A stretch of 64,000 nt of DNA from Ophiodon elongatus (Eukaryota; Chordata; Actinopteri; Perciformes; Hexagrammidae): contig JACSYO010000454.1 of NCBI GenBank assembly GCA_016806645.1, positions 652,001 through 716,000 on the forward strand, in the 5' to 3' direction. Of this stretch, positions 42,051 to 55,900 are shown in pieces. The notes under the pieces were generated by a model. That model did no database searches and was not told where the DNA came from. It saw only the letters and a program-made list of their open reading frames with translations. The position numbers were made by a program, and so were the translations under genes. Numbering within the stretch: the first letter of the stretch is position 1; each line of letters starts with the position of its first letter.

Positions 42051-45000
42051 CTGTGACAGAGAAGGAAATAGAGCAAAAAGACAACATGATGTCAAAATGT
42101 TGCTGCTTACGAGCACGGATTCGACACTTATATCTTCCCGATATTGTGTTTGAAAGCAGCTGTGATACCAGAGGTACTTTCCCAATCACTCGTCACTCAG
42201 TGATTTCATCAGATCACCGAAGTGGAAATTAGCACTGATGTCAAGAGACGTGAAAAACCTGTTTCTCCTCAGACCTCGAGAGTCTGACTGTGAGAGAATT
42301 CATAATCACCAAATCACATGAACAACTTGTCGTCAGATTAAAATTCTTGACCCACAGCGAGCTATGTCTATCTTTATCGACATCTGAACAGTGTTGCAGT
42401 TAAAGTCTTGCAGTCAGTATAAAACAAAGACACATGTGCACACACATTGACAGAGCTTATGTTTCTCTACGCTTCAAGCGGATACAGCTTGTCAGTTTAG
42501 GTCCAATGTACTTTCACACCAAAGGTTTTTACCCCCTTTTCCTCAAGGTACAGCCTTCTTTGTATTCCCAGGCTAACAGCCCCGTGGATATCAACCCTGT
42601 TAGAATAAATATGGCCACCGTTTCTGATACTTATAATTACAGGTCAAGCACAGCGGAAAGAGTTTTAAAATTGACAACAGACAGTCGGTCCAGGAAATTG
42701 GAAACCTGGCACCAGCGTTTTCTGAACATTTTCATGAGCTCATAATTGATGAATTTAATTAAAAATCACAAAAGCCTATTTTCAAAGCTTGTATTGGTGG
42801 AGGACATAAAGGGCAATAGAAGGAGGAGTTTGACGGCTGTAAAGGTTATTGACAACACACATACACAGATGGATAGGAGGAGAGAGGGACCGGGGGCGGA
42901 CAAGGGAAGGAACTGGAGGTGGCGTGTAATAAACAGATGGAGCGATAAGTTTAAGTGCTTTTCACCAAGGCAGAAAATTGAAAGATTGAGAGGCTGATGG
43001 GCGAGGAGCACCTCTTTGGATGGAAAATCAGAAAAAGGGTTACGGTAAATTAAAACAAAGTTAAAACAAAAGGAACAGTGCAATCATTAACAGACAGTGA
43101 GAGAGAAGAAGAAGAATAATAAGAAGAGGAGACAGACAGAACAAGACTCTGTAGTCCCAATGGTTCATTGGTGGTGATGATATGTAGATGTGATTAATTA
43201 GCATTTCATTTGAATGTGATATCAGCTGTCTGGTTCTCTGGTTGATCAGCTGCACGAGAATGTAATCAAGTCTCTGGGAAGCTAAATTAAAAGCATGACC
43301 CGCCCACCTGCCCTTTTCTGTATCTGATTGGCTAGTATAAGTTGAATATTTATATATTTAACCACAAAAAAGGACGCACAGCCCACCTCGTTATATCAAC
43401 AAAGCAAGAAGCTCTGAGAACAACACACAGAGAGAGACTGACTTCACTCTCTGCTGAGGTAGACATTACTCCACATATCTTTACATAGCAAATAGTTGTT
43501 TGCTGCTATATTAATGCTCTGAATATTTGATTTGGCATAAAGGCTTTGAAGATATTTCTCAGTATATACATACATAAATGAAAAATGTACAGCTTAGCAT
43601 AATTATAAAACACCAGAGCAAAAGCTGACTGATGGCAAACATGAAAAAGGTTTTTGCTACGTATACACACCAACATTACTAAATCACTTCTGTCAAGTAC
43701 ATTTTGTTTGCATAATTATGAAAAGAAAGACATAAGGGCTTGTTGGGAATATTGTGTATTGCCACCATGACAGAACATTGATTTCATTTTATGTATCCGA
43801 TATGATGGATTTATGTACGCTGTGATAATATTGGCAGAACTGAGGTTTCTCACCCAGACTGATGGGATCTACCAGATAAAAGGAAGCAAATCTCAGTGGT
43901 CTTCAATGAGAACATTAGCTTGGTATTGCAGAGGAAAACTGTTACCGCTAGTTCTTTAGTATCCAGAGGGACAGACTTTTGTCATAACGTCCAGAATGGC
44001 TTTATATCATTGATTACCGGGTGTGATTGTAATAGTTAACTGCTGCTCTGCAGAAAGCATCTTCACCAGGTCATATGGCTCGAATGGTGCCCTGACAACG
44101 ACTTTCACAAAGAGGATATTGTAATGCACAAACCAGGGACAGTAAAAGCTCTCTCTGACACACAGGCCATTAGTTGTATTTGAATAAAACCTCTCCGGGT
44201 TTGCATTGTTGCCAGCTGAGCCAGTCGGATAAAATGCTGCACCTCAAACAATAACCAGCTGCAATTCCAACTGAGGAGAAAACAATCCCTCTTTATCAAA
44301 GCTCTACCGACTGTGGGGGCGCCGCTTTAAAAGAATATTTAGTTTTTTTGTTTTGTTTCAAAATTCTCATAGAAATCTGTGTCAGCGCTTCCAATCACTC
44401 ATTATTTAAATCTGCAGCAACAATAAAAAACACACAACCACAAGACAACAAAGTGATGCCACCATTACCCTGATAATTCTCACACACACCCACACACACC
44501 CACACACACCTACACACACAATGGCTGAATTGTGTGTTTTTATGAAACAATGGTGAAAAAGTCCCACATGAAATCCTTTTGATATCCAAACAGTCCTCTG
44601 CAGGCATGTGTGACCCAGGTGTCACCTGTGTGTCCCCCGTGGCGTCTCTCTGCTGAGCTGATTGTCACGCCTGGTCCCACACCAATGCCTTCTCATTACC
44701 ATGTAGGATCACATGGCACTATTTAGCAACTAGTCATTAATTACTGCTGCGCTGCCCTCTGCATGTCAAAGAGGTAAACACACACAAAGCTACGCACGCG
44801 CCACTCGGTCGCTGTAACAGCCGAGGCAGATTTACGCTGCGTGTCATCTCACATCGTTTAGCGCTCACTTCGGAGGACAATACACCACAATGTCATCACC
44901 ATTCATCTCCATGACTCACACTCATAGATTACGATATAAGACCCAAGGTTCAGGTGTATCACTGTAATTCTCCATAACTGTCAGTGAGGTGAAACTCTTT

Positions 45001-48000
45001 TGGCTTTAGCGTTGCCTCTTCCTATCCTTCATCCAGCTGCAGTAGTTTTTCAAACTGCAGAAGTAAGGGAGGGCGTTTTAAAAGGACCATATATGTAGTA
45101 AAAAAACAAAGTATAGCCTGTTGAGAGTTGTGTTCTTGTGTACACTGGAGAGGTGTCGTTAGGTAGGCTGTATCCAAAGGGGTGTAAGCTTAAAGGTGCC
45201 GTGTGGAGTTTTTTTGGGCTCCCTCCTCCTGGTTGATTCGTGGACTAATTGGTCGTTTTGGTCGTAGTCGACTAAGATTTATTTAGTGAATTAGTATTTC
45301 TTTATGCTTTTTTCATGCTGAATGACATACTTCCAAGAAATCGACGAGTACATCTCTAGTACACACAAAATTGACTGCTAGTCAGAAATAATAATGCATG
45401 ATAACAATGCAGGATTTAAAATACTTGGTAAATGTTTTATTAAAAAGGAACTGGATTCAAGACATTTGTTAGATCTCAAGGTTTCACCAAACGGGCTTTG
45501 GCAACACAATGTAAACCGAAACTTTGTTTATTTACAATAAAACCCTACAGGACAAAAGTTCTACATTTTGGGAAATAGGCCTATTCGCTCTCTGCCGGAG
45601 AGTTAAATAAGATAATTAATATCACTTTATCTGTTAAATATAAGGCCAGCAGGTGAACTGATGTGTTGACATTTGGTTGATTGTAAACAAACAACTGATA
45701 ACATTTCAATTAGTGAGGTGGATTTTGTTTTCTTAGCTGTTTCCAGTCTTTCTGTTGAGGTAAGTTAACAGCCTGCAGGCTGTAGCCTTATATTTACATG
45801 ATGGATACATATGAGAGTGCTATCAATCATCGAATCCAACTGCCATCCAAAATGTTCTCCTGATTTGGGAAATCCCTCGATAAATCAATGTCAATTCAAC
45901 AACTAACACAATCTGTAAACATTTATAGTCTTTCTGCTGTAACGCTCTCCTCATCTATCTGCGCAGACACCGCCTCCACCAAAAAACCAAGCTCATTGAT
46001 CATCGCCAACACAAATCAGAGATAAGATAAGCATCTCAATGGGGAAACAGGACTGATGGAGCTGCAAACAATAATACGCTTTCATTGTTTCATTATAAGC
46101 CAACTATTATAAGAACAGAGGAAAAGTGGGGGCTCATATATTATCAACTGACAATTTCAGCAGTATTTTAAGCAGCAATGTATGAATATTTCATTATTGG
46201 AGTATATGCCCTAAAGCTTGCACACATATGCACACAACTACCACGTATAATAGGTTATAACAAGATATCATACACGTTCCATGTATATCTACATACAGGT
46301 ATAGAATGTGCAAATTAAGCCATGTGCATTATTAAACACACATGTGGCACCAATCTGATAATATGCAAAGTGCATGTGCATGTGCACGTGTTTCGTCTGC
46401 TAATAATATGATGACTGAAACATTCACTAAAATACAGACGCATAAAAATAACCTTGAGCATAATGACCTTCACACGTGTATTAGTTCTACAGATTATCAT
46501 GCATGCGCTGCAAATCTAACATGCGTGACTACCTCAGGAAATCTATCTGTTAACTAAATGTTAGTGTATGTACTTAATAGAACATTGATTCATTTCAAAA
46601 GCCACTTTTGAAGCAAAAATACCAAATATTCTCTCGATTGAGAAATTGGAATTGAGGATTTGCTGTTTTCTATTATTGTAAAACAATATTAGATTTGTGG
46701 GTTCTTGTTCTGAAAAACAAGACCAAGATATTGGTTTGGTTGATAATATATATATAATATATAATATACAATTATTTAGTGGCAATCACTCCAAATATGT
46801 CTATAGTTACTATAGTTATATTCAAGGTTACAAATATAATTTTTGTTTGCAAAAATACAGCAGAAAAATGTGAGCAATAAAACTAAAATACAGTCTATTT
46901 ACATGTTAAGTGATTTTATTCCAACTGTTTTATGTGCCTTTTTCATTGAAAGTCTACTGTGTGTGTTTAAATCATGGACATATTAATAATTACAGGTTGA
47001 AAAATGATTTTGAAATAATTCTAATAACTAATAATAATAAAAACATCTATATACATAAATTAGATTTATGTCTAGTTGCCTCTAAATAAAACATGTTCAG
47101 TGGGTTACCTATGAAAAGACTGAATGAATCAATAATTTAAAATCACCGTTAGTTGCATCCCCATTCAAATGCACTCCTGAAGACCAGGGTCCGGCTGCTC
47201 ATTTGTTCCTTTTCTGACAAATCTGGTGTCAGACAGGTGCAGACTGATGTTGCTAAATAACTGCCCTGAACTGCCGTGCGCGACCCCAGCAGTAGATAAT
47301 GCTAACGTGGTATGACAATGAGATATGAGCTCCTCCTGTTGAGTTCCCAAGTAGTAAACAATGGCCGCACTATGGGATACCACAACATTCAAATCAGCCC
47401 ATTTAAAAAGACACAATGATGTAGAGCTGGGGTTAAACCCTGTGGAAGTGCCTCAGGGCAAAGTCATTAGAGATTGGGCAGTTGTGATTAGATGGGAATT
47501 ATATAAAAGAAGAATTTGAAACACTCTTAGCGTCTTTTGACTGCAGCACAAATTAGTATTTAGTCTGCAACAGCACTGCGACACAACGCTATGTATTTTA
47601 AATTATCCCTGAGCCATGAGAGTTGGAGGCAATGTTGTTTTTATTTTTTCTTCTGCTCAACAGATCTCAAACCCTTGGATTCAGTTTCCCTGTGACACTG
47701 TATATCAATCCCCAGGCCCTGCAGAGCTCAGAAACATCTGGGAACAAACTACTCTTTAAGGAGAATAGGAGATCATTACTGAACATTGATTGACAGGAAA
47801 CTGTCATGTATCAGCCTGAGGAACTTCCAGATCTTAAAGTAATTTCAAATATGTTAAAATACACCCCTACCTTGGGGTTCAGCCACAATCAGCAAAGAAA
47901 ACAATGTATTCTCCTGGTGTCCCCTCTACTGACTTTATAAACACACTCGAGAAAGCAAGCAGCAGCTGGTTCTCATTGGTTCCCACTGTTCACTGGAATA

Positions 48001-48079
48001 CCTTTCTACCTTCATGCTCCCTCCTCCCACTGAGGGCCGTGGTGAATATCCTTATATGACTGTGTGTGTATATGTCTCT

Positions 48080-48114
<35 letters not shown>

Positions 48115-51100
48115 GACCATATCACCAGGATTAGTTGTGATAGGAGTTGAGTGACCTTGAGTTCAGTGCCGGTCCAAATAAACAGTGGAGGTGTTGATAC
48201 TAACTCTCAGCAGTAGAACCCAGGGGACGTCACACTAAACCAGACGTAACGACTTCCACAGACCCCTAATCCTGCCGGGGAATAGCTCCATCACGGGGAC
48301 GCACATCACTTTAAACCCCCACTCATGTAAGTATATGTGCTTAGCGATACCTGGACACACATACTTTTGCAGAAACTCTAACTCGACAAAAACATTGATG
48401 GGAATCAAACGCGGGTACAGTGAGCCGAAATGCAAATTTACAGAAAACGTAAACAGAGTTGAACACAGCAGCATACATATTTGCATTTTCTCGGTACTTG
48501 AAGGCGTTGTTTTCGCTGCACAGCAGGAAGATCGCGCGGAGATTAAATTCACACCTAGCACCGTGTCTCCGTAAATTGATGTATTTCCTGTTTAACAGGA
48601 CACTGGGTTTATGGAGTGCTTGATAAAATAAGATAGTGGACTGCTGCACGCCGGTAATAGGAGTGATGTTTCGACAAAGAGCCCTAATGAGACATACAAC
48701 GCTATCAGATGTTATCACACTATTAAAACCAGCTTTGTTCTAGGTGGTCATGAAAGAACACCAGATGTGTTTTTATGTTTCTATAGTTGTTGACTGTAAG
48801 AGTTTTAAAAAAAAATAACACTTTGCCTCTCGACTCTTTGGCTTTGATGTGCAGTCATGTTGACAGCATGTCAGGCTGCATCTCCACAGGATGTGATGGA
48901 TTAGTTCCTGTGGTTACGGACATCATGTGGACGTTGCACTCCAACACCTTTCATTGGCAGATGAGCCGTGAAACCTACATCAAGCCAGCTGAAGCTGAAC
49001 TACATCTCTCATGTTGGAGTACTTTTTGAATCTAACCTTTTTGCCTTTTTTAATAATGTGAATTCACCAACAGTACAAGTACAGCCCTCTGCCTGCAAAC
49101 GTCCACACGAGGAGTGTATAGATAATGGGTAACTAGATGGTCAGGAACTAGAAGGGAAGTAGGGTTGCTCTGTGTGAGGAGTTCATCTGTACCAATGCTC
49201 ACACTTATTGATTAAAACAGACCGTGGAAGACAGCAGCTACGTGAGGGTCAGTGGCTGATTAACCTCCACTTCTCAACATTTTAATCAACCACTGACCTC
49301 TAAAGAGCTAAAACAAGGAGGCTCTGTCTTCTCTGCTCCCCTCAAGGCTCTTGGTGGGGGGTGGGGAGGCTGTAATGAGACAGGCCTATAATGAACCTGG
49401 TCCCAGCAGACTCTCACACCACACAGAAGTACAGCAGGAACTTTGTAAAAGATGCTGCTTGCTTGAGGCAGTTCATTGAAAATCAAGGATGACGTCTCCA
49501 TAAGTTATTAATAGGATGTAAAACGCTGTCAAATATGACACATTACACACACACACGACATTACAGGCTGTGTGATTGGTAAACTGTCAGATCTTCGTTA
49601 AAAAAATGTATTCAATTCATATGGTGAGGTTCCTCTGACAAAATTTAAGAGAATATGGCAACTTTTCATGGATTGACACTTTCTAAACAGAGTAGGTTTA
49701 TGTCAGCTACATAGAGCCAAGTACACACATCAAAACATCCTATGAAAGAATACAAAATGTTGTTGAAAGCATTTCTAAATCAAGTTTAAAAAACGTGAGG
49801 AGCTTTTCTAAAATTATGAAATGACTGACCGAGTGCTTTTCAAGGGAAGTTCTGTCTCTTTTTAGCTTTTCTCTTTTCCCCCGCTATATAGCAGCATGGC
49901 ACTGTTGATCCACCACTCTGGTCCAGACTGAAATATCTCAACAACCATTGAATGGATTGACACGAAATGTTATACTTGGTGATCCCCTAACTTTTCCTCT
50001 TTTATTTTAGGCTGAAAGTGGTCATGATGACTGCAGGAGAGCAACGTGACCTGAGATGTGACTATTTGCTCAAACACCTCTAATGATGCTGCTGCCTGGA
50101 TCATGCCGCTCTCGCTCCTACGAGCCATCAGATAAGGCAGTCTATCTAATTCATATTCTAATTAATATGGAGCCACACTTCCTGCTCCTCAGGGCCTGAG
50201 GGGAGGACATCATTCATCCGGCATTATCTCGAGTCGGAAGGTTCCGGTTCACCCAGCCAACCGTTCTCTTTCAAACTCTGCCCGGATTTCTCTCACAATC
50301 TGCTCATCCCTTTGTCTGATCCCTTACCTGTCACTTCCTGTCATTATATACAATATGAGAGAGTGTGGAAAATAGAAATAAAGACCGCAAAGATGGTTAC
50401 AATAGGTGTGTGCTTTTATATGCTGAGAGAAGCAATGTGGCATAAATGCAAAAGGAGAGGAATCGAGAGGAAAAAAAGAACAGCAGGATTAAAAAATCTT
50501 CCCAAATTGCCTCAATGGACATGTTTTAGTCTTGGTGGAAAACATGCAGAGTGGAACATATTTGTATTTCTTTTCATGTTTTTACGGTGTGGAGCAAATC
50601 ACATCTCATATTGTTTCCTTTTATTCATATTCAATTCAGTTTTTTTCATTGGCATTGCTTGAAACAACATTTATTTGATGCACAATGAAATAAACACAAA
50701 ACAAGGTTAAAGGACAGTGATGAGATGCATTTATTCATCACCACACGCACACACACAGACACACAGACACACAACAAAGAGCTTGCTTGTTAAAACAAAA
50801 GGTTCCAAACTATCTGGAGGCCAAATTACAACCACAAGAAATAAAGCATATTTTCTTTAGCCATTTGAAATTATCATGTAAACACCTCCATATAGTCTGG
50901 TTTAGAAAAATAAAGTGTTCTTCCTCCAGAAAATTCACATGGAAGTGAAAAGGGTTTTGGGGGTTTGAAGTTGCACAATGCAGTGCCCCCCCCTGAAACA
51001 TATACACACTCTAATCTACAATAATGTAAATGGTCTTCTTACTCAGACGTGTGATGCTAAACAAGAAGTAGCCATATGGATTCTAAGATGAGATCTAAGA

Positions 51101-51200
51101 ATACAAAATATACAAAACGGAGGAGAAATGTAATGTAAGACTCTCAGTAAAGATGGGGTGTAAATATAAATAGTGATGTGAATGATGATATCTTCACAGT
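42051..51200 (-). other. Long non-coding stretch, ENTREP intron or upstream DNA
   Basis: No exon recognised. It holds a copy-like repeat block at 45540-45665, a TCGACTAA-containing MITE-like piece near 45230-45350, CA/TG runs at 44480-44520 and 48060-48112, and another GCTAACA-family piece at 49895-50005. Confidence 0.5.
49895..50005 (+). repeat. Dispersed repeat fragment, copy 3
   Basis: Contains GGTCCAGACTGAAATATCTC and GATCCCCTAACTTTTCCTC, matching the first part of the 26627-27265 repeat. Confidence 0.6.
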
Positions 51201-51232
51201 AAAAATACTAAAAACTTGTTCAGACTATAAGG

Positions 51233-51496
51233 TCAATGGACTGTACTTGTGTAGCGCTTTTCTCATCTTCCGACCACTCAAAGCGCTTTAACACTACATG
51301 TCATCATCCATGGTGCCTGCCCATCAGGACTCTAACTAATATTTATACCCATTCATACGCCGCAGGAACAGCCAGCGGGAGCAATTTGGGGTTAAGTTTC
51401 TTGCCCAAGGACACATCGACATGGACTACCAGGGCCGGGGATCAAACCACCGATTCTCTGATTGAAGGAGGAACCTGCTCGTCCACTGAGCCACAG
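51233..51496 (-). mobile_element. tRNA-headed SINE, copy A
   Basis: Minus-strand element whose head has a tRNA-like A box (GTGGCTCAGTGG) and B box (GGTTTGATCC at 51448-51439). The distal part has AGCGCTTTGAGTGGTCGG and ends near TACACAAGTACAG. Confidence 0.7.
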
Positions 51497-52139
51497 TCTT
51501 CTATATGTCCTCAGCAAGTTAAGACAACATGAATAAAACAGCAAAAATAAGAAATGCTAATTTCAGGAAGAAACACAAAACAAACTGTGACAACTCTATG
51601 GTCACGGTGTTGGGTTAAAATTACTTAAGGGACCTTTGTCGGCATGGTTACAATTAGATTGGTTGAGGTCAGTTGGAAACAAACAGGAAAAGGAACAATG
51701 AAACGGTAAAACAAGTCAGAAAGTCAGAAATCCGGCACATTCTGCATGCGCTGCTCAGAGTACAGGGTTAACGATTGAAACTGAAATAACAGAGGTAGTG
51801 AAATTACAGCGGTGTTGTAACGATGCTGCAAAGAAGCACCACATCACCTGAAGCTGAGTCACTTAGCTGACACAGTTCACAGTGAGTGGGAATCACAAAG
51901 AAGCTTCTTTAATCAGCCGCATCTTCGTTCTTTCAGCTGTTAAGAGTGAAGTTGGTTGGTAGAGCAAAGAAGTGCTGCTCTTACTTTCATTTTTCAATGC
52001 CTTCTTGGCAGATACACAGTGTGGGAGGAGAGGAGGTGATCTGAGGAGCAACGGGGACGCAGAGTGGCAGTGCTAATGCAAACTGACCAGAGGTGACAGG
52101 CAAACTGTGACCAGAGCAAAGAGAAAACACTCCTGAAGC

Positions 52140-52208
<69 letters not shown>

Positions 52209-52215
52209 CACACAC
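52140..52215. repeat. (CA)n microsatellite
   Basis: About 76 bp of CA with two CG breaks. Confidence 0.97.
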
Positions 52216-52300
52216 TTGCACTCTCTCTTTCAGCTTGCTTGGTGCATAAAGAAATAACACACACACTCTTTATTCGGGCTGGCAGCGAGGTTGCTTTAGA

Positions 52301-52355
52301 GAGGCTTCACCCCGAGTCCTCCACTCTTCAACAGGAGGACTCGGGGTGAAGCCTC
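52301..52355. repeat. Perfect 22-bp hairpin
   Basis: Arms 52301-52322 and 52334-52355 are exact reverse complements separated by an 11-nt loop. The arms are GC-rich, unlike the surroundings. Confidence 0.96.
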
Positions 52356-52680
52356 CATGTTGGCAGACGTCCTCCCTGCCTAAGTGTCCCTGAGCAAGAC
52401 ATTTCAGCCCTGTGCACCAGGTTTAACACAGCTCACATTAACAGCTAATGTTTGTGGTTACGTCTACAACATTTACTGCTGAACCTGCATTGTGATTGGA
52501 TGGGAAGTACTCCATAAGAGCTAATAATTAAAGAATAGTACTTGTACCTGCCTACTTGAGCAAGGTTGCTTTGATTTATTTCTACACTTAATTATACAAT
52601 TTCATAGAAATTGTACTCGACAAACAGCTTTCACTGCAACAAAGAAACAGCCAAATGTATTATTTGTCTGCAGACAACAT

Positions 52681-52944
52681 GTGGCGACCGTGACTCAGTG
52701 GTAGAGCAGGTTCCTTCAATCAGAGAATCGGCGGTTCGATCCCCGGCTCCGCTAAGCAATGTTGATGTGTCCTCGGGCAAGACACTTAACCTCAAATTGT
52801 TCCAGTAACTGTGCCTACAGTGTTAGTTAGGCTCCTGATGGGCAGGTGGCACCTTAAATGGTAGCCCCTGTCATCAGTGTATGATGAATGCACTCATTGT
52901 AAGTCGCTTTGGATAAAAGCGTCAGCTAAATTAAATGTAATGTA
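52681..52944 (+). mobile_element. tRNA-headed SINE, copy B with LINE-type tail
   Basis: A box region TGACTCAGTGGTAGAGCAGG at 52691-52710 and B box GGTTCGATCC at 52733-52742. The tail GTAAGTCGCTTTGGATAAAA, then GCGTCAGCTAAAT, is the kind shared with fish LINE 3' ends. Confidence 0.75.
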
Positions 52945-55900
52945 ACAACATGGGATTGCATCTGAATTTAGATTTTGTGATAGTTATGACAAATAAATGT
53001 GCCTCTAACTTCCAACATTTCTGTCCCTAGAAACACAGTTATATCACAGTTGGAGTGAGATGAACGCATTCAGATAACCATCCACACACTGAGCCAAAAC
53101 AAACTTTAAGATTGAACAAAGGATGCTGGAAAGATGCAAAAGCAGGTTGCTTAGCAACGGGAAACTATTTTTTCTTGGCAGAGGACCAAAGAAAATTTCT
53201 TTAAACAAACCCAAAGCTTCTGTGTCTGCCTTTTTGTCCACCGTGCCTACAGCCACATCACAACAGTGCCCCTATCTCATGGCATACATATTTTATTTTA
53301 TTTTTCCACATCCATTTAAAAATGTGGAAAGGCCCAAAACACAAATTACACAGTTCTGTGTGAGCTTGCTGGTGAAACTTGAGTGAAATAGCAGCTTTAT
53401 GTGGAGGGAGGTGAGTGTGAGGTTTTTACTACAGTAACTAATTCCACAGTGATGCTGGATACATTTATTAAAAATACACTCTTTCAGTTGTCTGTTTGTT
53501 TGAAATTAAAACGTCTGAGTTTACACAATCATGTGGAGAAATACTGAAAATGAGGGCTAGTAAGCGTTTCAATAAACAATCTAGAGAGTGAACATCTTCT
53601 GTATCTTATATCAAGAGTTGTGCAGCTTGTGACTGAGTGCATCTCTATGTCCCACATTTACTGCTTCTGCAGATGCAGCTCCTTCACTCTCCAAGCGGTG
53701 ACTGGCTGATTCAGCTTTTCAAAAAGATGATGATGATCAAAATCACTAATCAAACATGACAAACAGGTATTTGTTGCTGTATGATAGTGTATAACCTATA
53801 TTAGAACTTGCTAAACTAACTAAAACTGTAATGTACAGAGACGCACATAGTGCAAAAATGACAGAAAAAGGTAATTCAAGTCTGCAGCTCTACTGGGCTT
53901 TTTAGCCTCTTTTAGCTCATTGATTTGGTTTTGTGGCCTGCACAATTATTGTATGATTAAGTCTCAAAGTGAAGCATCAAGCAAGCAAAAGACCAGAATT
54001 ATTTTTCTAAGGAGTTGGTGGAGACCAAAACAGAGCTAAACAGAGTGGTTATTCAACTTACAGTCGACTACAACTGAATCCTAATGTTGGTTTCTGCTGG
54101 GTGTGTAAGTGGGTTGGCAAGTTGGTGGTGATTATTTATTAGTCAACTTGTTTAGATTGTTTTGTATCCAAACATGCTGACTCCAACATATATGCTTCAT
54201 TTGTCAGTCTTCTTTTGTCACGCCTGTCCAAAATGTGAAACACAGTTTGATTACTTGCATGGTTAACTATTGTGATATAGCTAATTAACAGCTAATTAAA
54301 AGTGTATGAAAAATGCCACATATCCATCATGTTTTCCACATTCTTTCCCACCATTTGAGGTTTGACTGCACGGCGCTTCATCAATTACATCATTGCAATT
54401 TGCAATTTTTTGGCATGGAAATCTGGCAAGGGGATAGCTCCTTTATCACTCTTATGTTTCCATATCAAATATGTTGAACTGTGCACCTCAAATGAAAGAA
54501 ACAAGCCTCTATCTACAGGTGTGCCAATGAGCTTCCCCTATTTGTGTTCCCCTTCCTGAGTACAAAAAAGAAATTTCATAATATGGCACCTCAGGCTAGC
54601 TTTCATTTCAAGGCTTCTCCTCCCCTTAGTCCCCTGCCAGCTCTGTAAAATAACTCGAAAGAACAGAAAATCTAACCATAAAATCATAAAATCCTACAGA
54701 GAACATGTGAATAGGAGTTAATCCCCCCCAAAAGCTATTTTTGAGTGTTTTCTGTCTGTTTGAAGTCGTGCAACGTTTCCTGCGGATTTGCTCTTTGTAG
54801 ACTGCCTCTCCACCACCTTCCTCACAGTCCTCGTCAGCTCACACATTCGCAAACGTACGCACTTTTGTTTCTGTCTGTCTGTCTGTATGTCTGTCTTACA
54901 CACACACACACACACTTCCTGTCTCTAGTTTCCCTTTAGTGGCTCCTGACAGGTGGTCCTACGGGGCCCATCTCTGCTGGCAGTAGGCTATATCTCCCAC
55001 AAAAGCCTCTCCATCTGGGTCAAGTCAGAGATTAACAGGCCTCTAAGGAAGAGGGAGACAGAAGAAGCACACACACACAAAATGCAAAGCAGTGGCAGAG
55101 CTGGTGTGTGCCAGTCATCTGTGCATCTGGGCTTGTGTGTTTGAGTGCTGGCTTTATGTTTCTGGCTGTATTGTATGCCTGCATGTGTTGTGCATTTGTG
55201 GGTCTACATGTGCACTTACAGTTCTAATAAAAAGCAGGAGCCTGGAGCGACAACAGTCTCTTAACCGCTCAATTACACAAGATGGCAGACGGTAGTGGCT
55301 TGAATTAACAGAGTTGTATTGATGCCCCACAGTACAAACTGGTGATGAATAGAATCAGAAAATCTGTTGCTGGACTGTTGCCAATCACTTAATGAATCAT
55401 CGTTATTTAATAAACAGAAAAATGGAAGACGAATGCTCGGCTTGAATTTTATGGACTTTTGCGCTCGCTGTTAGCAAATGGAGAACAAATGGAAATGCTC
55501 CAGTTCCTCAGAGTACTTTTTAATTTGTGTTTAATAAAATCCAAATTAAAAAGCATTGTCTTTTAAAGACTGAATTGCCATTTTGTTTTCGCTTTCCTTC
55601 CTGTTTTCCCATGGGGAGAGGATTTGATTTTGCTCTTGTGGGGTCATATGAGCAACATTAACAGTTGGGTACACAATACGCGGTAGTTTAGGTGGTTTAT
55701 TATCATGGTAGAATGACACAAAGGGTGACAACAAAAGGAATTGATTTATTAAAAAAATGAAATAGAAAAAGGATTCTTAATCATTTCAATTGTGTGTTTT
55801 TATGCAAATAACCACTATAGATTATATCAAAGACCATGACAAATTAAAAAGTTAACATTTAGAATTTCTGATGGCCTACACAGATGGCCTACACAGCAGT

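Noticed and set aside
45230..45350. Full hAT MITE around TCGACTAA motifs
   Set aside because: The motif resembles known fish hAT ends, but I could not find a second end or a target duplication.
51987..52266. Val-Cys repeat frames
   Set aside because: Translation of the (CA)n microsatellite in several phases.
52681..52760. Possible tRNA gene
   Set aside because: A and B boxes are present but no cloverleaf closes, and the sequence continues into a LINE-like tail, so it is a SINE head.
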